A DNA stretch of 64,000 nt from Streptomyces sp. KMM 9044 (lineage in GTDB: Bacteria; Actinomycetota; Actinomycetes; Streptomycetales; Streptomycetaceae), in the NCBI RefSeq assembly GCF_024701375.2, contig NZ_CP113910.1, positions 1,922,001-1,986,000 on the forward strand, written 5' to 3'. Under the pieces are notes generated by a model, which worked only from the letters and a program-made list of their open reading frames with translations, was not told where the DNA came from and made no database searches. A program made the translations under genes and the position numbers. Below are positions 37,387 through 45,453 of the stretch, piece after piece (position 1 is the stretch's first letter; each line of letters opens with the position of its first letter).

Positions 37387-37479
37387 CAAACGGACGGTGC
37401 GGTTTCGCGCCCTGTGGCCGTAAGGTCTTGGGACGCGGCTTCCATGTGATGGACGCCAGGCACAGTCGGAGGAGGAAAA

Positions 37480-38022
37480 GTGGCTACAACACCAGGCGGA
37501 TCGTCTACGGGCAACTGGTCGTACGACCCCGCACAGGGGCACAACGACGGTCCCCAGAACCGGTACGGCTACCCTCCTTCGCCGAACCACGGCCGGCCGT
37601 ACGCGCCGCAGGGCTCCGGCCCTTTGCCGTACGTGCAGCCGCAGCACCGCACCCCCGAGCCGGCGCCCGCCGGGGCGTCGAACAATCCCCTGGTGCGCCC
37701 GTACGCGATGACGGGCGGCCGCACCAGGCCGCGGTACCAGCTCGCCATCGAGGCGCTGGTGCACACCACCGCGCAGCCGCACCAGATGCAGGGCCAGTTG
37801 CCCGAGCATCAGCGGATCTGCCACCTCTGCCGGGAGATCAAGTCGGTGGCCGAGGTCTCGGCCCTGCTGACCATTCCTCTCGGTGTGGCCAGGATTCTCG
37901 TCGCCGACTTGGCGGAGGCAGGACTGGTCGCCATCCATCAGCCCGGCGGCGACGAGAGCGCCGGCGGCCAGCCAGACGTGACATTGCTCGAAAGGGTGCT
38001 CAGTGGACTTCGCAAGCTCTAG
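37480..38022 (+). CDS. cvnC2: conservon DUF742 protein CvnC2
   Basis: 180 residues. The DUF742 domain (VRPYAMTGGRTRPRYQLAIE, EHQRICHLCREIKSV) is at 70-180; it has a 65-residue Pro/Gln/Tyr-rich N-terminal extension not found in CvnC1. GTG 37480 follows GGAGGAAAA. It overlaps cvnD2 by 20 bases. Confidence 0.92.
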   Translation: MATTPGGSSTGNWSYDPAQGHNDGPQNRYGYPPSPNHGRPYAPQGSGPLPYVQPQHRTPEPAPAGASNNPLVRPYAMTGGRTRPRYQLAIEALVHTTAQPHQMQGQLPEHQRICHLCREIKSVAEVSALLTIPLGVARILVADLAEAGLVAIHQPGGDESAGGQPDVTLLERVLSGLRKL

Positions 38023-38584
38023 CGGCGGTCCTTCCCGCTCCACCACATCCGCGAAGATCGTGGTGGCGGGCGGCTTCGGCGTGGGCAAGACCACGTTCGT
38101 CGGCGCTGTCTCGGAGATCAACCCGCTGCGTACCGAGGCCGTGATGACGTCCGCTTCAGCGGGCATCGACGACCTCACCCACACCGGGGACAAGACCACC
38201 ACGACGGTGGCCATGGACTTCGGCCGTATCACCCTGGACCAGGACCTGATCCTGTACCTCTTCGGTACACCCGGCCAGGACCGCTTCTGGTTCATGTGGG
38301 ACGACCTGGTACGCGGCGCGATCGGCGCGATCGTGCTCGTCGACACGCGGAGGCTCGCCGACTGCTTCCCGGCCGTCGACTACTTCGAGAACAGCGGACT
38401 TCCGTTCGTCGTCGCCCTCAACGGCTTCGACGGACAGCAGCCCTACCAGCCGGAAGAGGTGCGCGAAGCCCTGCAGATCGGACCCGACGCCCCGATCATC
38501 ATCACCGACGCCCGGCACCGTTCGGACGCCAAGAGCGCGCTGATCACTCTGGTCGAACACGCCCTCATGGCGCGCCTGCGGTAG
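38003..38584 (+). CDS. cvnD2: conservon small GTPase CvnD2
   Basis: 193 residues. P-loop GGFGVGKT, TPGQDRFWFM and ALNGFDG as in CvnD1. Only the first residues and scattered codons differ from CvnD1 at protein level, and long tracts of DNA are identical. GTG 38003 overlaps cvnC2. A strong terminator follows. Confidence 0.93.
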   Translation: MDFASSSGGPSRSTTSAKIVVAGGFGVGKTTFVGAVSEINPLRTEAVMTSASAGIDDLTHTGDKTTTTVAMDFGRITLDQDLILYLFGTPGQDRFWFMWDDLVRGAIGAIVLVDTRRLADCFPAVDYFENSGLPFVVALNGFDGQQPYQPEEVREALQIGPDAPIIITDARHRSDAKSALITLVEHALMARLR

Positions 38585-38615
38585 CACGGCGGCCGGGCCG
38601 TACGGCCCGCGAGCG

Positions 38616-38652
38616 CGGGAAAGCCCCCTCCGGACCGGAGGGGGCTTTCCCG
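38616..38652. terminator. terminator of conservon 2 (bidirectional)
   Basis: CGGGAAAGCCCCCTCCG (38616-38632) and CGGAGGGGGCTTTCCCG (38636-38652) form a 17-bp stem, with a 3-base loop and TTTCCC on one side. It ends cvnD2 and can also serve accE, whose stop lies 97 bases away on the minus strand. Confidence 0.8.
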
Positions 38653-38748
38653 TGTCGTTCTCCGTGGCGTGGTGCGGCCCCGCGGTGGGCGGACGCGTAC
38701 GCAGGGGCCTCCCGGGCGGGGCCGCCCCTGCAGGACGTGCTCGCGGGC

Positions 38749-38940
38749 TCAGCGCCAGCTGTGCGGGGCACGGAAGCCGGGCTCACGCTCGAGGCGGCGC
38801 CAGCCGGCCCTGGCGCGGCCGGGGCGGGCCGGGGCGTCGTGGACGGGGCGGGCGGCGCGGGCGAGGAGGATCGCGGTGATGGCGGCGACTTCCTCGGGTC
38901 CGGCGTGGCCCTTCTCGACGCGGATGTCAGGTGTGCTCAT
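38749..38940 (-). CDS. accE: acyl-CoA carboxylase epsilon subunit AccE
   Basis: 63 residues, MSTPDIRVEKGHAGPEEVAAITAIL, then Ala/Arg-rich, ending in EPGFRAPHSWR. The short sequence and its place right after accB identify the epsilon subunit, which is found in actinobacteria and enhances acetyl-CoA carboxylase activity of the AccA2/AccB complex. The ATG at 38940 lies 94 bases after the accB stop. Confidence 0.85.
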   Translation of the reverse strand: MSTPDIRVEKGHAGPEEVAAITAILLARAARPVHDAPARPGRARAGWRRLEREPGFRAPHSWR

Positions 38941-39034
38941 GGGTGTCAGTCTCCCTGGGAGAGAGGTCCGCGGGGTTGCCGCGGCGGGTCCGCCGGGTTA
39001 CCGGGACGGGGGGCGGCTTCGGCCGGCCGGTCGT

Positions 39035-40618
39035 CTACTGGGGCGGGTTGCCGTGCTTGCGGGAGGGCAGGTCGGCGTGTTTGGTCTGCAGCATCGCCAG
39101 GGAGCGGATGAGTACCTCGCGGGTCTCGGCGGGGTCGATGACGTCGTCGACCAGACCGCGTTCGGCCGCGTAGTAGGGGTGCATCAGCTCGGACTTGTAC
39201 TCCTTGACCATGCGTGCCCGCATGGCGTCCGGGTCCTGGGCGTCGGCGATCCGGCGGCGGAAGATCACGTTGGCCGCGCCCTCCGCGCCCATCACGGCGA
39301 TCTCGTTGGTGGGCCAGGCGTAGGTGAGGTCGGCGCCGATGGACTGGCTGTCCATGACGATGTAGGCGCCGCCGTACGCCTTGCGCAGGATCAGCGAGAT
39401 CCTGGGGACCGTCGCGTTGCAGTAGGCGTAGAGGAGCTTGGCGCCGTGGCGGATGATGCCACCGTGCTCCTGGTCGACGCCCGGGAGGAAACCGGGAACG
39501 TCCAGGAAGGTGAGGATCGGGATGTTGAAGGCGTCGCACATCTGGACGAACCGGGCGGCCTTCTCGGACGCCTCGATGTCCAGCACACCGGCCAGCACCT
39601 GGGGCTGGTTGGCGACGACACCGACGACCTGGCCGTCCATCCGGGCCAGCGCGCAGACGATGTTGCGCGCCCAGCGCTCGTGGACCTCGAGGTACTCGCC
39701 GTCGTCGACGATCTCCTCGATGACCCTGGTCATGTCGTACGGACGGTTGCCGTCGGCCGGGACCAGGTCCAGCAGGACCTCGCCGCGGCGCCCGGCCGCG
39801 TCGCCGCTCTCGGCCCTCGGAGGGTTCTCCCGGTTGTTCTGCGGGAGCAGCGAGAGGAGGTAGCGCACCTCGGCGATGCACGTCTCCTCGTCGTCGTAGG
39901 CGAAGTGGGCCACACCGCTGGTCTCGGCGTGCACGTCCGCGCCGCCCAGCCCGTTCTGGCTGATCTCCTCGCCGGTGACCGCCTTGACGACCTCCGGCCC
40001 GGTGATGAACATCTGCGACGTCTCACGGACCATGAACACGAAGTCGGTGAGGGCGGGGCTGTAGGCCGCACCGCCCGCGCACGGACCGAGCATCACACTG
40101 ATCTGCGGGATGACACCGGACGCCCTGGTGTTGCGCTGGAAGATGCCGCCGTAACCGGCGAGCGCCGAGACACCCTCCTGGATCCGGGCACCCGCACCGT
40201 CGTTGAGGGAGACCAGCGGCGCACCCGCCGCGATGGCCATGTCCATGATCTTGTGGATCTTCGTGGCATGGGCCTCGCCCAGCGCGCCGCCGAAGATCCG
40301 GAAATCGTGGGCGTAGACGAAGACCGTACGGCCCTCCACCGTGCCCCAGCCGGTGATCACACCATCCGTGTACGGCTTCTTCTCCTCCAGACCGAACCCC
40401 ACCGCCCGGTGCCGGCGCAACTGCTCCACCTCACGAAAGGACCCCGCGTCCAGCAGCAGCTCGACGCGCTCCCGGGCAGTCAGCTTGCCCTTGGCATGCT
40501 GCGCCCGGGTCGCCCTCTCACCCGGGCCGGCCAGTGCCTGCGCACGGATCCCGTGCAGTTCGGCAACGCGCCCACGCGCATCCGCCGGCTCACCCGGTGC
40601 GTCATCCAAAACGGTCAT
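39035..40618 (-). CDS. accB: acetyl/propionyl-CoA carboxylase beta (carboxyltransferase) subunit
   Basis: 527 residues. GAGARIQEGVSALAGYGGIF is the oxyanion-hole region, GPCAGGAAYSPALTDF and GFLPGVDQEHGGIIRHG the carboxyltransferase signatures, and APTNEIAVMGAEGA-like WPTNEIAVMGAEGA the second half. It moves CO2 from biotin to acyl-CoA, supplying malonyl/methylmalonyl-CoA for fatty acids and polyketides. The pairing with accE marks the AccB paralogue rather than PccB. It needs a biotinylated alpha subunit encoded elsewhere. Confidence 0.94.
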   Translation of the reverse strand: MTVLDDAPGEPADARGRVAELHGIRAQALAGPGERATRAQHAKGKLTARERVELLLDAGSFREVEQLRRHRAVGFGLEEKKPYTDGVITGWGTVEGRTVFVYAHDFRIFGGALGEAHATKIHKIMDMAIAAGAPLVSLNDGAGARIQEGVSALAGYGGIFQRNTRASGVIPQISVMLGPCAGGAAYSPALTDFVFMVRETSQMFITGPEVVKAVTGEEISQNGLGGADVHAETSGVAHFAYDDEETCIAEVRYLLSLLPQNNRENPPRAESGDAAGRRGEVLLDLVPADGNRPYDMTRVIEEIVDDGEYLEVHERWARNIVCALARMDGQVVGVVANQPQVLAGVLDIEASEKAARFVQMCDAFNIPILTFLDVPGFLPGVDQEHGGIIRHGAKLLYAYCNATVPRISLILRKAYGGAYIVMDSQSIGADLTYAWPTNEIAVMGAEGAANVIFRRRIADAQDPDAMRARMVKEYKSELMHPYYAAERGLVDDVIDPAETREVLIRSLAMLQTKHADLPSRKHGNPPQ

Positions 40619-40839
40619 GCTGCGACCTTACGAAGCCCACCCGGGAATGCGGGCCGTCGACTCCTCACAGTCTCCGGGGTGTTTTCCTGGTAGCACTGGA
40701 CAGAACCATGGCGGAATGCAGCCGTTCCGACTGCTCAGAGGACTTTCGGCTTGTAGGGGTTGTACAAAGACGCTACCGGAGAGTCACCTCACATTCATCG
40801 ACGGGGCATACCTCCACGGGAGTGACGCACGGCGTCGGC

Positions 40840-40884
40840 TCAGCCGAAGCGGTTCAGCCGAAGCGGTTCAGCCGAAGCGGTTCA
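40840..40884. repeat. 14-bp triplication across the SDR stop codon
   Basis: Three tandem copies of ACCGCTTCGGCTGA (minus strand) cover the last residues NRFG and stop. The repeated stop codons mean slippage would not lengthen the protein by much. The same bases read CAGCCGAAGCGGTT on the plus strand. Confidence 0.85.
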
Positions 40885-41725
40885 GAAGTCTGCGGTACAG
40901 GCCGGGAGTGAGGGCGCGCACCCGGGGCGGGAGGGTGAGCCAGGTGGGGACGTAGGCGTCGTCGCGGCCCTGGGAGACGGCGTCCCAGACCGCGTCCGCG
41001 ACCCGGCCGGGCGAGGTGGGGCGCGGGCGGGAACGATGGTACGGCCTGCCGCGGCGGGCGAAGAAGCCCGTCTCCACGGGGCCGGGCACGACGAGCGTCA
41101 CCCCCACGCCAGTCCCGCGCAGTTCCTGCCGGAGCGCCTCGGCGAAGGCGGCGAGTCCGGCCTTGGCGGCGGAGTACACCGCCTCCTCCCTTACGCCCAC
41201 GGCGCCGGCCACCGAGCCGACGAGCACCACCCGGCCGCGGCCGGCCGCCACCATGGAGGGCAGCACCTCCCGTACGAGGTGCAGCGTCGCGTTGAGGTCC
41301 AGGAACAGCACCCGGTCGATGTCGGTGTGCGGCATGGTCAGGAAGGGCCCCGCCCAGCCGATGCCCGCCCCCGCGACCAGCACGTCGATCCGTCCGGTCT
41401 CCCGCAGTGCGGCCTCCGCCAGAATTTTCGCGCCCCTCGGCGCGGCGAGATCGGCGGGCAGGAGGACCGCCGAGGCGCCGGACGCCGTCTCCTCCAGCCG
41501 TCGCCGGTCCTGGCCGCTGAGCAGCAGATGCCAGCCCCCTGCGGCGAAACGCCGCGCGGTGGCCGCACCGATGCCCGAGGAGGCGCCGGTGACGAGGGCG
41601 ACGCGCCGGTCCGTGCGTGGTGGCGGCCCGTGACCGTGCGCCGCCGGGGCGGCGGCGGCACGGGCGGCACCGCGTGCGGGGTCCGCCGGGGGGTCGTAGG
41701 TGGAACCGGGGCCGGTAGTGGTCAC
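40868..41725 (-). CDS. short-chain dehydrogenase/reductase
   Basis: 285 residues, classical SDR fold: cofactor site TGASSGIGAATARRF near 40 and catalytic YSAAKAG near 190, with Ser before it in GSVAG. The last residues carry a basic/Pro-rich tail. GTG 41725 is favoured because GGGAG lies 8 bases upstream; ATG 41740 (in frame, no ribosome-binding site) is the alternative. The substrate is unknown. It lies between accB and a gene-poor stretch. Confidence 0.85.
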   Translation of the reverse strand: MTTTGPGSTYDPPADPARGAARAAAAPAAHGHGPPPRTDRRVALVTGASSGIGAATARRFAAGGWHLLLSGQDRRRLEETASGASAVLLPADLAAPRGAKILAEAALRETGRIDVLVAGAGIGWAGPFLTMPHTDIDRVLFLDLNATLHLVREVLPSMVAAGRGRVVLVGSVAGAVGVREEAVYSAAKAGLAAFAEALRQELRGTGVGVTLVVPGPVETGFFARRGRPYHRSRPRPTSPGRVADAVWDAVSQGRDDAYVPTWLTLPPRVRALTPGLYRRLLNRFG

Positions 41726-42304
41726 GAGTCGGTCTCCCATGCACTGTCGCTGCGGGGCATCGTCATCCAGGACACCCCCACTGCGGTGCACCTCGCCAGT
41801 GCGGGAGGCCGTCCGCCCGGCCGGTTCCGACACGCGCCGTTCCCCGTCGGCGGGCGGTGCCCCGGCTCCCGGCGGTCGGTACGCCGTGCCGCAGGACCAC
41901 TCCCGCGTGCCGCGGGATGCGGCCGGCCGGGCGTACGGGCGGGTACGCGGCCGGTCTGCCGGGACACGAAGGGGACGTCCTTTCGTACCCGGTCCGTCCG
42001 GCCCCCGTGGCGAGGTCACCATGCGTCTGCCGCTCGTCCGTCCCAGCGCCCTGACGTACTCCGAGGTCTTCCTCCGCCTCGGACCACCCGGCCCGGAGCG
42101 GGTGGTGCACGGAGCCGATGAGCCGGGGCCGTGGGACGGAGCACCGGACGGCGCGGCGGTCGAGTCGTACGGCGGTGGCGACGGCTCCGTTGCTCGACTG
42201 CGGAGAGTGACGCCGGCCTGTCGGCGGGGCGCAGGGAACGGGTCTCGCGAGGAGGCGGTCGGGCCCCGGCCGGCCCCTCTCGGATGCGGTGCGTGACCCT
42301 TTCC

Positions 42305-42331
42305 CGAATTGAGCAGCAGAGTCGGCGACGA
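42305..42331. repeat. 27-bp direct repeat, copy 1 (with palindrome)
   Basis: CGAATTGAGCAGCAGAGTCG plus GCGACGA, found again at 42451-42477. Copy 1 continues into a 40-bp palindrome, 42307-42346: arms GCAGCAGAGTCG (42313-42324) and CGACTCTGCTGC (42329-42340) around GCGA, extended by AATT on both sides. Confidence 0.85.
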
Positions 42332-42450
42332 CTCTGCTGCGCAATTACCCGGCGTGATGACGCCGTGCCGATACGGCCTTCAGAGCGCGTCGCAGATGCA
42401 GGCAGGCCGGGCGCGGCCGAGCCCTGAAAACATGGCACGTGATCGCTCGC

Positions 42451-42477
42451 CGAATTGAGCAGCAGAGTCGGCGACGA
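42451..42477. repeat. 27-bp direct repeat, copy 2
   Basis: Perfect copy of 42305-42331, 146 bp away. The flanks diverge (copy 2 lacks the second palindrome arm), although a few bases match on the left side. Confidence 0.85.
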
Positions 42478-42913
42478 AGGCAAAGCCGTGGGTCAGGTGC
42501 CAGACGTCGTGCCCGGGCAGCAGGGCCGCGGGACGCGAGGGGTACGGCGCGAGGCCGCGGACGTCCGCCGCGCCGTCGGCCGACCGCACGGCCGCCGAGC
42601 TGGGCACCGGCCGGAGCATGACGAATCCGAGGTGCGGGGGACAGGGGCTCGGCCCGCCCGTGCCCCCCGAGGAAGTGGACGGTCAGGTCGAGTGGCATGC
42701 CGCGGAAATCGTCGGGCAGGCGCTCCGGGAGGCGGGAGGCGCTCCCAGCACCTCACCCGGCCGCCCGACGCGTCGCGCCGGAGCGGCTCCGCCAAGACCA
42801 CTGCCGAGGGCACGACCGGCGAATACCACGCCTCCGGCGGTCCGATCGCGACCCTCCCACAAAAGATGTTGAAACTTGAAGGGAATGACCCTACGGTAGA
42901 TCCCGTCAAGTTG

Positions 42914-42927
42914 GTTGAACATTCAAC
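42914..42927 (+). promoter_or_regulatory. inverted repeat before the YceI gene, MarR-like operator
   Basis: GTTGAA-CA-TTCAAC has 6-bp perfect arms, ending 22 bases before the start codon. A related half-site, TTGAAACTTGAA, lies 40 bases upstream. Such TTGAA/TTCAA sites are typical for MarR-family regulators; the regulator is not in the window. Confidence 0.5.
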
Positions 42928-42949
42928 GTGATCTCTCAGGAGGAACACC

Positions 42950-43543
42950 ATGGGCATTTTCGGCCGCAAGGACAACGAGACCGCCACCGCAGTGAACCCG
43001 GACCTGGCCGCGCTGACCGGCGAGTACACGATCGATCCCGCGCACAGCACGCTCGGTTTCGTCGCCCGGCACGCCATGGTCACCAACGTCAAGGGCGGCT
43101 TCCAGGACTTCACCGGCACGCTGCACCTCGACGGCACCGATCCGTCCAGCTCCACGGCCACCATCGACGTGGTGATGGACAGCATCGGGACGGGCAACGC
43201 CGACCGTGACGGCCATCTGAAGAGCGCGGACTTCTTCAAGACGGACGAGTTCCCGACGATGACCTTCCGCACCACCAAGGCGGAGGCCCTCGGCGGCGAG
43301 GACTACCGCGTCACCGGTGACCTGACCATCCTGGGCACCACCCGTCCGCTCAGCATCGACCTCGAGTTCAACGGCGCCGCAAAGGACCCCTTCGGCAACG
43401 AGCGCGTCGGCTTCGAGGGCAAGGCGGAGATCCTGCGCTCCGAGTGGGGCCTGACCTGGAACGCGGCCCTGGAGACGGGCGGTGTCCTGGTCTCCGACAA
43501 GATCAAGCTGAACTTCGACATCTCGGCGATCAAGCAGGCATGA
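42950..43543 (+). CDS. YceI-family protein
   Basis: 197 residues. YTIDPAHSTLGFVARHAMV, GHLKSADFFKTDEFPTMTF and the ending LNFDISAIKQA are YceI signatures. The fold is a lipocalin-like beta-barrel that binds isoprenoids in other bacteria. There is no signal peptide, so the protein is probably cytoplasmic, which is common in actinobacteria. AGGAGG lies before the ATG. Confidence 0.92.
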   Translation: MGIFGRKDNETATAVNPDLAALTGEYTIDPAHSTLGFVARHAMVTNVKGGFQDFTGTLHLDGTDPSSSTATIDVVMDSIGTGNADRDGHLKSADFFKTDEFPTMTFRTTKAEALGGEDYRVTGDLTILGTTRPLSIDLEFNGAAKDPFGNERVGFEGKAEILRSEWGLTWNAALETGGVLVSDKIKLNFDISAIKQA

Positions 43544-43971
43544 GCTTCGCCGCCCCCTCGGGGCACCCGAGTTCAGAACGGCGTCGGCCCGGAGCCTGAT
43601 ACGGTGCCCGGCCCGACGCCTGCCGGGCCGTGTCACCCGGCCGTGAACCCGCTCCCACCGCGAGCCGCCGAGCCCGCCGGGTGTGCGGGTGAGGCGCGGC
43701 CGCGTGCCGCCGGCCCCGGTCGGCCACGCAGCACACCCCACACCCCACACCACGGGCGTGCCCGGGCCACCCGCTCTCCCCGACCGCGCGCACGCTTCTC
43801 CCCCGTGCTTCCGCGAGCCGAGCCGGGGGTGTACCGCAGGCCTCTCGCCGAAGGCGACGCGGAGTGCCCTTCACCCGGCTCGCGGAAGCACGACACCGGT
43901 CAGGAAGAGCGCGGCCCCACGGCCACCTCCCCGCCCACGGCACCGCAATCAGCCCCACGCCGCCGTCCGGG
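43544..43971. other. 428-bp convergent gap with a long inverted repeat
   Basis: Between the YceI gene and the TPM gene, both ending here. It holds GTGCTTCCGCGAGCCG (43805-43820) and CGGCTCGCGGAAGCAC (43876-43891), a perfect 16-bp inverted repeat with a 55-base loop that contains a smaller hairpin (TCGCCGAAGGCGA). No gene was recognised; the repeat may be a terminator or cruciform. Confidence 0.55.
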
Positions 43972-45303
43972 TCAGAAACCTCCGCCGAAGTCCCCGCCGC
44001 CGAAGCCGCCGCCCCCGAAGTCACCGCCGAAGTCACCGGAGTCGAAGTCGGCGCCGGAGACGTCGCCCCCGTCGTACCCGCCGAAGTCGCCGTAGCCGTC
44101 GCCGTAGCCACCGCCGTAGGCGGGGCTCGCCATCATGCTGCCGAGCATCGTGCCGATCAGCAGACCCGGCAGCATGCCACCGCCGAAGTAGCCGCCGGCC
44201 CAGGGGCCGTAGGCCGGGCCCGCGTCCCAGTAGGGGCGGCGGCCGGAATCGGTGTCGACCTCGCGGGCCACCGGCTCCAGGCCGGCGGCCAGGCGGTCCC
44301 GGTCCGCGGTGCACACCGGGACCTCCCGCGCGGTGCCGTCCGGCGGCGTCCAGCGTGCGTCCGCGACCGACGGGCCGTGACGCGGGTCGAAGAAGCAGGG
44401 CGGACGGCGCTCCGGCAGCGGCCGGCCCTCACGGCGTGCGGCGAGCACGGCCAGCGCGAAGCGGCCGTGCTCCACGGCCTGGGTGACCGCCCGGACGTCC
44501 TCCGGCCTGCCCGCCCTGTCCATCAGTTGCTTGGAAAGCTCGTAGGAGTCCAGCGCGCGCTCGTAGTCCGCGCGCATGGCGTCGTCGGCGCCGGGCTCAC
44601 CGGGGTGGAAGTCGAGCCGGTCGAGCTCCTCGCCGAACGCGGTGATGTCCTCGTCGACCACGACCCGCAGCTTCTCCAGCCCGGCCCGCTGCTCCTCCTC
44701 GTGGCGCTTGCGGTTGCGGCGGACCACGGCGTACGCGCCCGCGCCGCCCACCGCCACCACCGCGCCGACGGCGATCAGTCCGCCGACCGGCACCTCGCCG
44801 CCGCCCTCGTTCCAGGAGGCAGGTGCCGAACCGCCGATGTTGCGCAGGGCGTCGTCGACGAAGTCGTTCAGCTGGGCCTTGGCGTCGCCCGCGTCCTGCG
44901 CGGAGGTGACCAGGTTCCCCACGCCCTGACGGCTCAGCACGCTGCCGTCGGCACGCGCGTCGAACTCGTCACCGAGGCGGACGCCGTACAGACCGGTGAT
45001 CCCCGTCCCGGTACGCAGGTTCTGGAAGAGGTTCTCGGTGGGGTATCCGGCCGGGAGAACCACGACGAAGACGGGTTTGTCCGCGTCCTCGATCTTGTCC
45101 GCGAGCGCCTCGGCGTCCGATTCGGACAGGATGCCGGTCGCCTCGGGGTCGACGTAGACAGGGCTCTCGCGCAGGGCCCGGGCCACGGTCGAGAGGTCGG
45201 TGGCCGCGTGCGCACCCGGCGCCCCGGCCACCAGGACCGCCAGAACGGCGGCCACCGGCACGATCAGCAGGCGTACGAGGGTACGCGTCAGCGCGTCCTT
45301 CAT
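43972..45303 (-). CDS. TPM-domain membrane protein
   Basis: 443 residues. A signal peptide ends with AHA near residue 33, the TPM domain follows (about 34-170: ATDLSTVARALRESPVYVDP, VVVLPAGYPTENLF), then a transmembrane helix (VPVGGLIAVGAVVAVGGAGAY), a charged helical region (about 195-330), and a Gly/Phe/Asp-rich tail (DFGGDFGGGGFGGGDFGGGF). The TPM domain is extracytoplasmic. The function in actinobacteria is unknown. ATG 45303 is taken as start because the signal peptide follows directly. Confidence 0.82.
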   Translation of the reverse strand: MKDALTRTLVRLLIVPVAAVLAVLVAGAPGAHAATDLSTVARALRESPVYVDPEATGILSESDAEALADKIEDADKPVFVVVLPAGYPTENLFQNLRTGTGITGLYGVRLGDEFDARADGSVLSRQGVGNLVTSAQDAGDAKAQLNDFVDDALRNIGGSAPASWNEGGGEVPVGGLIAVGAVVAVGGAGAYAVVRRNRKRHEEEQRAGLEKLRVVVDEDITAFGEELDRLDFHPGEPGADDAMRADYERALDSYELSKQLMDRAGRPEDVRAVTQAVEHGRFALAVLAARREGRPLPERRPPCFFDPRHGPSVADARWTPPDGTAREVPVCTADRDRLAAGLEPVAREVDTDSGRRPYWDAGPAYGPWAGGYFGGGMLPGLLIGTMLGSMMASPAYGGGYGDGYGDFGGYDGGDVSGADFDSGDFGGDFGGGGFGGGDFGGGF

Positions 45304-45453
45304 ATGTTCGAAGCTACCCGAACCGGAAGGAAAATGGATATTCAACCCGGCAGGGTTTTCCCGTACGGCCCGCGCGACCCTCGCAGCACCGCACGCCACC
45401 ACGCGGCACCGCACGCCGTCACGGGCCGTCCCTGCCGGACCGGACCCGTCGTG

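Larger units (their letters stand above)
41726..42949. other. 1.2-kb gap without a convincing gene
   Basis: Several open frames exist (for example 41763-42344 minus, 42131-42427 plus, 42380-42619 minus) but they have Arg/Pro/Ser-rich composition typical of shadow frames and no recognisable domain. The gap holds a strong palindrome with a second direct copy (42305-42477) and, near its right end, an operator-like inverted repeat before the YceI gene. The minus frame at 42380-42698 contains a plausible PGHDVWHLTHGFAFVADS segment and could be a gene remnant. Confidence 0.6.

Noticed and set aside
41763..42427. Two mid-sized frames in the SDR-YceI gap
   Set aside because: Arg/Pro/Ser-rich, no ribosome-binding site and no domain; treated as noncoding.
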